A DNA stretch of 64,000 bases from Sapria himalayana. Lineage: Eukaryota > Streptophyta > Magnoliopsida > Malpighiales > Rafflesiaceae. This document shows positions 54,874-64,000 of this stretch, one piece after another. The first letter of the stretch is position 1, and each line of letters opens with the position of its first letter. Both the position numbers and the translations under genes were made by a program. Under the pieces are notes generated by a model, which saw only the letters and a program-made list of their open reading frames with translations, was not told where the DNA came from and did not search any database. The stretch covers positions 151,087-215,086 of the forward strand of contig JAREIK010000737.1 in the NCBI GenBank assembly GCA_029783825.1. The letters are read 5' to 3'.

Positions 54874-54915
54874 CCCTAAATAATAAATAATAAATAATAA
54901 ATAATAAATATTAAA
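54874..54915 (+). repeat. Expanded heptamer run
   Basis: Six consecutive 7-bp units: CCCTAAA, four TAATAAA, then TATTAAA. Most monomers have CCCTAAA followed by two TAATAAA, so this is a local slippage expansion. A smaller one (CCCTAAA plus three) is at 62966-62993. Confidence 0.88.
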
Positions 54916-55415
54916 TCTCATTTTTTTTCATTATAATTTTAAACTATTAATTTTAATTATTTATTTGTTTATTTATATATAAATATTAATTACAAAATAA
55001 ATTATGAGTTAGATAAATATAATTTATATAAATTATTTTTCATTAATAATATATAGATAAACTTATTGAAAGAAAAAAATATTCCAAAACAAAAAATTAT
55101 TATATAGTAATATATTTTTCTTTGCTTCTAAATCATTTTAAGTTTTGTAATTATAATTTAATTAATATCTATCTTATTTTTAATGAATTATTAATTTATT
55201 TTTAGATTATTATTAGAATATTTATCAATAAAATTATTTATATTGAATTTATATAATATATAAATATAATGGTTAGTATAACTAAATATTGTATTCACAT
55301 TTGAAAAAATTTTAAAAATTATTATATTTTCAAAGGTTATAACCTTTGAAAATATCAAAAAATAAAAAAAATAATTTTTTTGTTATTTTATTTTTTAAAT
55401 AAAACCTATAAACCA

Positions 55416-55423
55416 CTAAATGC
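55416..55423. repeat. hAT target-site duplication, left
   Basis: CTAAATGC, repeated exactly at 60017-60024. It lies inside the octamer block, spanning two units (CCACTAAA and TGCCTAAA in the satellite consensus). Excising the element with one copy restores normal satellite register. Confidence 0.95.
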
Positions 55424-55441
55424 TAGGGGTGCTCATGGGAC
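55424..55441 (+). repeat. hAT terminal inverted repeat, left
   Basis: TAGGGGTGCTCATGGGAC, with the TAGGGGTG-type start common among Ac-like hAT elements. It differs from the right repeat at two positions. Confidence 0.93.
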
Positions 55442-56411
55442 GGGACGGGATGGGGATTACAAATCTCCAGTCCCTTCCAACAGTTCGGAGATTTTTTTTT
55501 GAAGATTCAGACCAGTGCTATAGGTTGAAAATATTGGGACGGGACGAGACGTAGATCGGGGATTTTGGGTAGGAGAAAATGGTTCCGGGACGGAACGAAG
55601 ATAGGACATTTTTTTCAATTTATTTTCTTCAAACCGGCCAAGTTAGTTCATGTCGAAACCTTTTGTTGTACCATTTATCATTCCTTAGTTATGTATCTTT
55701 CAAACAGAAATAGGGCCAATTATGTTTTGTCAAATAGGCTGAATACCACAAACGAGATCCATTACCTTGTTAATAGCTTTGATGTGCAGAAAAGGATAGA
55801 AATGTTAAATAGAACGGGACCGAGTTGTGTGCTTAATTTGGTTCTTTGTTTTGTCACAATTTGGCTTTGTTCAGCCGAGTTAAAGTTAACCATAATAGCA
55901 ATACTACATTTTTTAAACAATTATTTAAAATATTAAGAATAGCTAAAGATGACCACAATGATTGGTAGCAGCAATTACTACTTAAGTAATTGCTAAATTT
56001 AGGCAACTTAATATAACAAAAAAAATACAACTAATAACAACAATGATAATAATAATTTCAAAGCTTCATCCGAAAACAGCAACGAAAATCCAAACCCAAT
56101 TAATTATCTCTTCTACAACTCCTCTCTTTTCTTCCTCCACTATAGAAGGACAACCAAAGATGAAAAAGTGTTAATCATGTAGACATATATTTCTAAGATG
56201 AAAGAGTAATAAAAAAACAAAATATTACCTTATAAAATTTAATACACCCATTCCAAATTTAGTTGGCCAACTATAGTTGGAAGAATATTTGGATCTTGTG
56301 ACCCCTCTGAAAATTGTTATCGAACCATATTTTTATTAAATTGAATGAATAAAATAACTAAAAGTGAAATTAAAATTTACAAGATTTGTATACTAACCTG
56401 ATTCATTATCA

Positions 56412-56828
56412 TCAATGTCTTGAACTAATTCTTCCAATTTCAATAGTTTTGTTTGAGCTTCTCAACCAATCTTGTAGACATATGAAAACTTCAGCTGTAA
56501 TAGGTGTTAGAGAACTCCTAAATTTATCTAAAGTTCTCCCCCCAGTGCTAAATGTAGATTCATAGGCCAAAGTAGATGCTTGAATAGCAAATACATTCCT
56601 TGCTACATTTCCCAAAGAAGGATACCTAACCTCATCTACCTTCCACCAGTTTAGAAGATCAAAATTAATTCTATTTTTTTCAAGTTTATCTTCCAAGTAC
56701 CTATCCAACTCTTCCAAAGATGCAACTTCTTGTTCTTTCTCCAATTCAACAATAAAAATCATCAACATAAGTATCACTACCTTCAAAGAAATCATCATTT
56801 TTCTTAAAAACAATAGAAGAGAAATCAT
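56412..56828 (-). pseudogene. hAT dimerisation domain fragment
   Basis: The most recognisable piece: 138 codons with YPSLGNVARNVFAIQAS, then STGGRTLDKFRSSLTP, then CLQDWLRSSNK, matching the conserved C-terminal dimerisation region of hAT transposases in order and spacing. The residues after NKTIE look shifted: the alternative frame gives an acidic tail (EELVQDIDDNES) more like the family C-terminus, which suggests a one-base frameshift near 56430. Confidence 0.9.
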
Positions 56829-56934
56829 TTTCTTTTGATTTATCTTAATTTAAATGTTTATAATCATTCATCATCTCATTTAAAGCATTTATAACCTTTT
56901 TAACCAAAATTTTAGCCAATTCCTGTCCATAATG

Positions 56935-57216
56935 CTAAGTGTACTTAACCTTGAGATATTTGAGCTTATATCTATGATCCATCACTACTGCTACAAAAAG
57001 CATAATATTTGTTGACTGAAGAGAACCCCAATATTTATTTAATTTATGCCTCATTTTCATACCCATTTCAGACACCATTGTATCTCTACTAATTTCACAA
57101 AGTTCAATTTTTTTCAAAATTCGAATAATCACAGGATAATAAACACTAGAGGTAGAATATAATGAGCCAGAAAATTTACAAGTTACCTCATAAAACGTTT
57201 TCATGAAACGAGCCAA
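56935..57216 (-). pseudogene. hAT transposase core, distal part
   Basis: 93 codons with ARFMKTFYEVTCKFSGSLYS and VMDHRYKLKYL. In plant hAT proteins the first is part of the domain after the catalytic core (often listed as hAT-like RNase-H fold), and the second resembles the 'LDPRYK' segment. It is separated from the upstream core by a stop codon. Confidence 0.85.
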
Positions 57217-57409
57217 AATTTTGGCGTTTGTTCAGTCTCTCTCTGTTGGAACGTTTGAACCAAACTTTTTTAAAAACCTTTTGTCTTTGTCCTCCAGCTT
57301 ATCAAATTCTTTTTGATATTTTATATTAGTTTGTAGCATCAAATAACTTGAACTCGATCTTGTAGGACAATCTAATTGCAATGAAGATCCATATGTCATG
57401 TTTGCTTCT

Positions 57410-57760
57410 TCAACACATAAACATATCTAATCTTTTCGGACTACTCCTCACATATTTCACAACATCTCTAATTTTTTGAATAGCACCCTCAACTACTGCA
57501 ATGCCATCTCTAACAATTAAGTTTAGTATATGAGCTAAACATCTAATATGAAAATGCTCGCCTCTCAAAGGTACAACACTTTTCTTCACAAGCCTTTTTT
57601 TCAATTGTTCAACTTCAACATCATTATTTGATGCATTGTCTATAGTAATGGATATCAACTTTCTCAAACCCCATTCATTCATGCAAAACTCAATAGCATT
57701 TCTAATATTAACTTCAGAATGCCTTTTAATTACACAAAATTTCAAAAGACTTTTATGCAT
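57410..57760 (-). pseudogene. hAT transposase RNase-H-like core, first catalytic part
   Basis: 116 codons containing ISITIDNASNNDVEVEQL and GEHFHIRCLAHILNLIVRDG. The aspartate in TIDNASNN is at the place of a family catalytic acidic residue, and the CxxH within RCLAH is a hallmark of hAT cores. This is the copy A version, with no stop in the block. The parallel copy B (about 58434-58649) has a stop where copy A has the serine of NAS. Confidence 0.88.
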
Positions 57761-58433
57761 ATTTCATTGAGAATCAATGAAATGAATAGTCAAACATATA
57801 CAAGACAAATTTTGAATGCTAGTCCAAGTTGTGGTAGTCAATGAAACTCAACAACAATGAGATGATATGCAATCAAATAATTTCTTCTTTTCCTTCACAA
57901 ACAAAGAAAAACAATCCCTCAACACAAAGTGCCTAGATGGAATTTGAAATTGAGGCACACTAACTTTACAAAACTCTTTAAACTCATCCCACTCAGCAAA
58001 ACTAAAAGGCAATTCATCTTTTATGATCATTTTCACCAAAGCCTCCCTTACTAGTATTTCATCAAATTGCCAACAAGATAATTTGTTATTCTCTGAACTA
58101 TTACCTTTAGTGAAACTCAACAAAGATTGAGACTTGTCTTTACCGTTGTGAGCTTCGATTAATTATTTTTTGTGTGGAAATTTCTTACAAGTCTCTCTCA
58201 AGTATTTCCATAAAACCGAAATACCTTGATCACTTTTTGCCAAATATTCTTTCCTACACCATATACAAGCTGCTTTACCAGTTTTATTTCCCTCTGAATC
58301 AATTAATATCACATAACTTTTCCAAATAGAAGACTTATATATTTATGAGCTTTAGGTTCAGATGTACTTTGACTTTCTTTTACAATTGGAATTGAAGAAC
58401 CTCCCATAACAATAAAAGAATTCGTGAAAGGAT
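57540..58433 (-). repeat. Internal tandem duplication of hAT, copy A
   Basis: ~895 bp spanning from the catalytic core back to the region ahead of the BED finger; repeated at 58443-59336 with offset about 903-904. It contains its own finger (CIWCRKEYLAK), followed by a stop after FPHKK, and leads directly into the C-terminal half. Confidence 0.92.
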
Positions 58434-58442
58434 ATGTGCACA

Positions 58443-59336
58443 ACATCTCATATGAAAATGCTCGGCTCTCAAAGGTGCAACACTTTTCTTCACAAGCCTT
58501 TTTTTCAATTGTTCAACTGCAACATCATTATTTTATGCATTGTCAATAGTAATGGACATCAACTTTCTCAAACCCCATTCATTAATGGAAAACTCAATAG
58601 CATTTCTAATATTAACTCTAGAATGACTTTAAATTACACAAAAGTTTAAAATCCATTTATGCATATTCCATTGAGAATTAATGAAATGAATAATCAAACA
58701 TATATAAGACTAATTTTGAATGCTAGTCCAAGTTTCGGTAGTCAATGAAACTCTACAATAATGAGAAGATATGCTATCAAATAATTTCTTCTTTTCCTTC
58801 ACAAACAAAGAAAAATAATTCCTCAATATATTGCCTAGATGGAATTTTAAATTGAGGCACACTATCTTCACAAAACTTCTTAATCTCATCCCTCTCAACA
58901 AAACAAAAAGACAATTCATTTTTTATGATCATTTTCACCAAAGCCTCCCTTACTAGTATTAGATCAAATTGCCAACAAGTTAATTTGTTATACTCTGAAC
59001 TAGTACCTTTAGTGAAACTCAACAAAGATTATGACTTGTCTTTACTTTTGTGAGCTTTCATTAATTCTTTTTTGTGTGGAAATTTACTACAAGTATATCT
59101 CAAGTATTTCCCTAAACCTGAAATACCTTGATCACTTTTTTCCGAATATTCTTTCCTACACCATATACAAGCTGCCCTACCAATTTCATTTCCCTCTGAA
59201 TCAACTAATATCTCACAAGTTTCCCTAACAGCAGACTTATACTTTTTATGAGTTTGAGGTTCAGATGTACCTTGTCTTTCTTTTACAATTGGAATTGAAG
59301 AACCTGCCGTAACAATAGGAGGGTTCGTGAAAGGAT
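58443..59336 (-). repeat. Internal tandem duplication of hAT, copy B
   Basis: The partner of copy A. It is attached to the original N-terminus (ATG at 59424), while copy A is attached to the C-terminus, so the duplication itself would have interrupted the protein. The finger here (CIWCRKEYS) reads further, to a stop shortly before SLLSFTKG. Confidence 0.92.
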
Positions 59337-59796
59337 GATGATTGGATTTACTAGTACTTTGATCATTTGAGATGTGATCATCTTCAATTTATTGTATTTT
59401 TCGTTTACCGCTGGATTGTGCCATCTGCATTGCCATAAATGAATATGATATGTTAAGCATAAATACATATAAATATTTCAAACAAGCAAGCTCTATAAAA
59501 CTGACTGTACACATTCATCTCACTCATTCGGCCCAACCACAACACCACAACCAATACTCAACAAAACTGACTGAGACACGTAATAATAATAATTAATCAC
59601 TCAATTCTCATCAAAAAAACAAACCAAAAGGCTGGTGTCATCTCGGACATGGTGAAGGCAACCAAAAGTGCGATAAGAAAAGGGCTAGACCTAACTAAAC
59701 ATGGCTGGAATGACATGAGGTGGCCTGGAACTCGCCAGAACAGCAATAGGTGCATCGGAATTAGATGGGTAGTAGTGGAATTGGTGGCATCTTTAT

Positions 59797-59815
59797 GTTA
59801 TATATATATATATAT
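59797..59815. repeat. (TA)n microsatellite
   Basis: About eight TA units inside the right non-coding part of the hAT element. Confidence 0.85.
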
Positions 59816-59998
59816 TCCTAGTTCTAGTATCAGTTTTTTAGGATGGCACGATTCTTGGGATGGATATTGCTTGAGATCCGAAACCATCACAAAAGAAAAA
59901 ATATGTGATAGAAGGGTATGAGAAATGTCCAATAAACGGATTTTTCTCAGTCCCGATTCTTTCGGGACAAGACTACGCGTTCGGTTGCGAATCTTCGA

Positions 59999-60016
59999 GT
60001 CCCATGAGCAGCCTTA
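59999..60016 (-). repeat. hAT terminal inverted repeat, right
   Basis: Reads TAAGGCTGCTCATGGGAC on the minus strand; 16 of 18 positions match the left repeat. Confidence 0.93.
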
Positions 60017-63000
60017 CTAAATGCATATAAAGTTAAATAAGTAAACTCCTAAACCCCGTAATGCCTAAATACATAAACCAATAAACTATTAAATACTACT
60101 TAATAATTAATAAATCTATTTTTTATTGATATTTATTATATTTTTAAATATTCTTTTTAATTATGTATTAGTGTATTTATTTAGAAATATTTATTACAAA
60201 ATAAATTATAAGTGGGACAAATATAATTTAAATAATATATTATTTATCTAATAAAAATATATGCTGATAAAAGAAGTATAAATTTAAAAATTAAAAATTA
60301 TTATCAAGTAATATAAGTTATTTAAATTTTGAATCGATTTGGGTTTTGTAAATATTTTTTAATTAATATCTATCTTAATATTAATAGTTTATAAATTTAA
60401 TTTATTATCATTATTATAATATCTATCAATAAAATTATTTATATTAAATTTATATGATATATAATTATTAATATTATTATAACTAAGTATTGTATTCACA
60501 TTTTAAAAAAAATTTAAATATTATTATATTTTCAAAGGTTAGAACCTGTGAAAATGAGAAAAAATTACAATTTTTTTTTGTTATTTTATTATTTAAATAA
60601 AACCTATAAACCACTAAATGCCTAAAAACATAAATTGCTAAACTCTTAAACGACTACTCCTCTAAATACTTAAACTATTAAACATGTGTACATTAATAAA
60701 AAATCATAAATCTCAATTTAATTTTTATTAAGTATACTTTTAAATTTTTATTTTAATTATTTATCAGTTTATTTTTATCGAAATATTAATCACAAAATAA
60801 ATTATTAGTGAGACATATCTAATTTAAATAATTTATTTTTGATCAAAAGAAATATATATCCTTATAAAAAAGAGGTAAAATTTTAAAAACAAAAATTTAT
60901 TATTTAGTAATATATTTTATTTTTATTTTGAATCATTTTAGATTTTGTAATTATATTTTAATTTATATCATTATTATTAATAATAGTTTATTAATTTTTT
61001 ATTGATCTTTATTATAATATCTATTAATAAAATTATTTATATTGAGTTTACATTAAATATAATTATTTAGATTATTATTACTGAATATTATATTCACATT
61101 TAGAAAAATTAAAAATTATTATAATTTCAAAGGTTATAACCTTCAAAAATTAAAAAAAATCAAAAAATTAAATTTTTTATTTTTTCATTCTTTAATAAAA
61201 ACTATAAATCACTAAAGGCCTAAACACTTAAATCACTAAACCCTAAAACACCTAAATACTTAAACGATTAAACTAGTATATCCTGAATAATAAATAATAA
61301 ATCTCTATTTTATTTGTATTCATTATAATTTTAAATATTCATTTTAATTATTTATTTGTTTATTTTTATAGAATTATAAATAAAAAATTGATTATGAGGA
61401 ATACAAATAAAATTTAAATAATTTACTTTTAATAATAAAAAATATAAACTTATAATCAGAAGCAAAATATCAAAGAAAGTATTATTTTGTAATATATTTT
61501 ACTTTGATTTTGAATAAATTTATGTTTTGGAAATATATTTAAAATAATATCTATCTTATTAATAATAGTTTATTAATTTATTTTTTGATAATTAATATAA
61601 TATATTTCAATATAATTTTTTATATTGAATTTACATGATATATAATTATTAAGATTATCATAACTAAATAAGGTATTCAGATATAAAAAAAATTTAAAAA
61701 TTGTTATATTTTCAAAGTTTATAACCTTCAAAAATGAGAAAAAATAATAAAAATAAATTTTTTGTTATATCATTATTTAAATAAAACTTATAAAACATTA
61801 AGTACCTAAATACATAAATATCTAAACTTTTAAACCTCGAAGCCCCTAAATACTTAAGCCTTTAAACTCGTAAACCTTAAATATAATTTAAATAATTTAT
61901 AGAAATATTAATTACAAAATAAATTATGAATGATACAAATATAATTTAAATAATATATTTTTCATTAAAAAAACATATAAGCTTATAAAATGATGCAAAA
62001 ACTTAAAAAAAATTATTATTTAGTAATAAATTTTACTTTGATTTTGTATCATTTTAGGTTTTTTAATTTTATTTTAATTTATATATATCATATTAATATA
62101 AGTTTATTAATTTATTTTTTGATAATTGATATAATATCTATCAATAAAATTGTTTATATTTAGTTTATATTTCTATTTGAAAAAAAATTAAAAATTATTA
62201 TATTTTCAAACTTATAACCTTCAAAAATGATAAAAAATCACAAAAATAATTTTTTTATTATTTTATTATTAAAATAAAACTTATAAACCACTAAATGCTT
62301 AATCATTTAAAGATATAGACTTCTTAACCCCAAAACCCCCTAAATACATAAACTATTAAACCTATATAACCTAAAAAATTAATAATAAATTTCATTTTTA
62401 TTTGTATTCATTATAATTTTAAATATTCATTTTAATTATTTTTTAGTTTATTTTTGTAGAAATATTAATTACAAAATAAATAATGAGTGAAACATATATA
62501 ATTTAAATATATTATTTTTTATGAAAAAGAATATAAGCTTATAAAAAAAATAAAATTTCAAAAATTTAAAATTTTATTTAGTAAAATAATTTACTTTGAT
62601 TTTGAATTATTTTGGGTTCTAGAAATATATTTTAATTAATATCTATCTTATTAATAATAGTTTATTAATTTATTTTTTGATCATTTTGATAATATATATT
62701 AATAAAATTTTTTATTTTAAATTTACTTCAAATATAATTATTAAGATTATTATAACTAAGTATTATATTCATATTTTAGAACTATTAAAAAATTATTATA
62801 TTTTCAAAGGTTATAACCTTTGAAAATCACGAAAATTCATAAAAATAAATTTTTTGTTATTTCATTGATTAAATAAAACCTATAAACATCTAAATGTGGA
62901 AACATATAAATCAATAAACTCCTTAACCCAAAACCACAAAAAACTTAAACCATTAAATATGTATACCCTAAATAATAAATAATAAATAATAAATCTCTTT

Positions 63001-64000
63001 TTATTAGTATTCATTATAATTTTAAATATTTATTTTAATTATTTATCAATTTATTTTTATAGAAATATTAATTACATCATAAATTATTAATGAGTCAGAT
63101 ATAATTTAAATAATTTATTTTTCATCAAAAAAATATATATGCTTATAAAATGAGGCAAAATTTTTAAAATAAAAAATTATTATTTTGTAATATATATTAT
63201 TTTGATTTTGAATCATTTTAGATTCTACAATTATATTTTAATTTATATCATTCTTATTAATACTAGTTTATTAATTTATTTATTGTTCATTATTATAATA
63301 TCTATTAATAAAATTATTTATATTTAGTTTACATTATATATAATTATTAAGATTATTATAATTAAATATTGTATTCACATTAAAAAAAATTAAATTTATT
63401 ATATTATCAAAGGTTACAACCTTCAAAAATTAAAAAAATTCAAAAATTAATTTTTTTGTTTTTTAATTCTTTAGATAATAACTATAAATCACTAAAGGTT
63501 TAAACACTTAAATCAATAAACTCCTAAACCCAAAAACACCTAAATACTTAAACCATTAAGCCAGTATATCCTGAATAATAAATAATAAATATTAATTTTA
63601 TTTGTATTCATTATAATTTTAAATAATTATTTTAATTATTTATTAGTTTATTATTATAGAATTATAATTTACAAAATAAATTATGAGTAAAACTAATTAA
63701 TTTAAATAATTTTTTTATAATAACAAAAATATAAAGTTATAAAAAAGCAAAACATTAAAAAAATTATTATTAAGTAATATATTTTACAATGATTTTGAAT
63801 AAATTTAGATTTTGCAAATATATTTTAAATAATATCTATCTTATTGATAATAGTTTATTAAAATTTTTGTGATCATTATTATAATATCTAGCGATGTAAT
63901 TATTTATATTGAATTTAAATGACTTATAATTATTAAGATTATTATAACTAAATATTATATTTACATTTGAAAAAAATTAAATTTATTATATTTTCAAAGG
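60017..64000 (+). repeat. AT-rich satellite array, block 8
   Basis: Begins with the right hAT target duplication and continues the monomer interrupted at 55423. Three-subfamily runs start near 60805 and 63090. A breakpoint at about 62169 switches to sequence matching 52199-54041, which continues to the window end. No gene is seen. Confidence 0.92.
62169..64000 (+). repeat. Duplicated satellite segment (copy of 52199-54041)
   Basis: Offset about 9.96 kb including the 4.6-kb hAT element. Rare variants are shared (the fused TTTCTATTTGAAAAAAAATT start, the GATCATTTTGATAATATATA form, ATTTACTTCAAATATAA). In copy 1 the beginning is scrambled at 52215-52260; here it is cleaner. Confidence 0.82.

Larger units (their letters stand above)
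45493..55423 (+). repeat. AT-rich satellite array, block 7
   Basis: 45493-46030 repeats 7447-8000. About 46030-46815 repeats 17825-18590 and passes through the empty LTR target. Three-subfamily runs start near 48725 and 53122. Junction monomers lie at about 49640, 51365 and 52205. The frames 47796-47996, 48779-48967, 50227-50469 and 52640-52867 are I/N/K/F/Y-rich composition artefacts. No gene is seen. Confidence 0.92.
56412..59424 (-). pseudogene. hAT transposase (BED zinc finger / RICESLEEPER-type), degenerate
   Basis: Would have encoded the cut-and-paste transposase that binds the element's ends and moves it in the nucleus. Read on the minus strand: candidate ATG at 59424 (MAQSSGKRKIQ, stop at codon 12); BED-like finger with CIWCRKEYS; N-terminal helical region (MLSFTKGTSSEYNKL); RNase-H-like core with TIDNASNND and HIRCLAHILNLIV; the LDCPTR segment; a SGSLYSTSS segment; and a C-terminal hAT dimerisation domain (YPSLGNVARNVFAI, ESTFSTGGRTLDKFRSSL, CLQDWL). 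Stops and frameshifts break it: stops after the start and after the finger, a shift near 57410, and the usual tryptophans replaced (CPTRSSSS instead of CPTRWNS; a stop where the family has DW near 57228). An ~0.9-kb internal tandem duplication also splits it. Family is certain; activity is excluded. Confidence 0.93.
55424..60016 (-). mobile_element. hAT (Ac-like) DNA transposon, complete but inactive
   Basis: 4593 bp with 18-bp terminal inverted repeats (16 of 18 bases match), perfect 8-bp target duplications, and a decayed minus-strand transposase inside. Subterminal regions repeat GGGACGGGAC-like strings (55437, 55536, 55583 on the left; TCCCG/CGGGAC near 59951-59967 on the right), the sort of motif bound by Ac-family transposases. 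The left 970 bp and right 570 bp have no recognised coding content; plus-strand frames at 55565-55936 and 59649-59921 resemble nothing known. Intact termini mean it could once have been moved in trans, but it cannot encode its own enzyme. Confidence 0.95.

Noticed and set aside
55565..55936. 123-codon plus-strand frame in the left part of the hAT element
   Set aside because: Opposite strand to the transposase, no recognisable domain, and lies in non-coding/subterminal sequence. A captured host fragment is possible but unsupported.
59649..59921. 90-codon plus-strand frame near the right hAT end
   Set aside because: Contains translated (TA)n (YIYIYI) and no known motif. It is probably a chance frame in the transposase 5' untranslated region.
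1..64000. Direct-repeat arrangement as a CRISPR array, or the AT-rich DNA as an organelle or protist genome
   Set aside because: Repeats are ~590-bp diverged monomers without short uniform spacers, and the plant-type hAT transposon and LTR insertions place it in a plant nuclear genome.
1..64000. Centromere assignment of the array
   Set aside because: Higher-order order and dyads are suggestive, but there is no chromatin evidence; pericentromeric or subtelomeric heterochromatin is equally possible.

Overview
The window is nuclear heterochromatin of a plant, most likely a flowering plant. About 50 kb of the 64 kb is one diverged, very AT-rich satellite family. The evidence for a plant is an Ac/RICESLEEPER-type hAT transposon, a TG...CA solo LTR with a 5-bp target duplication, and many CCCTAAA-like (plant-telomere-like) strings. 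No intact protein-coding gene, rRNA, tRNA or CRISPR array is visible. Nearly all open frames are chance products of AT-rich DNA.

Satellite monomers are about 530-600 bp. An idealised monomer reads: (1) a dyad, at best a perfect 28-bp palindrome centred on GGTTATAACC; (2) a short hairpin of AATAAC-A-run / T-run-GTTATT; (3) a block of about ten 8-bp units ending in TAAA (such as CCCCTAAA, CACTTAAA), held in strict 8-bp register; (4) a few 7-bp units (CCCTAAA, TAATAAA); (5) about 400 bp of AT-rich body that often carries the HindIII palindrome TATAAGCTTATA. At least five monomer subfamilies recur in fixed order, so the array has higher-order structure, with duplications at offsets of roughly 10, 16.5 and 38 kb.

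Layout: 1-5042 satellite, with a truncated LTR at 1482-1608; 5043-7446 a low-copy island (modules A, B, C); 7447-9683 satellite; 9684-12390 an inverted copy of module A plus satellite, which makes a 2.7-kb-arm inverted repeat with 3216-5888; 12413-13288 truncated module C; 13289-18591 satellite; 18592-19162 solo LTR; 19163-22393 satellite; 22394-23920 modules B-C; 23921-43022 satellite with a near-identical 590-bp tandem duplication at 27081-28260; 43023-45492 full modules A-B-C; 45493-55423 satellite; 55424-60016 a complete but dead hAT element with perfect 8-bp target duplications; 60017-64000 satellite.

There is no gene network to describe. The interest lies in the satellite architecture, which combines a telomere-like octamer block with dyads, and in the recoverable order of events: LTR insertion, then segmental duplication, then microhomology deletion in one copy, with hAT insertion into an octamer block. 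Percent identities, copy number and species were not computed.
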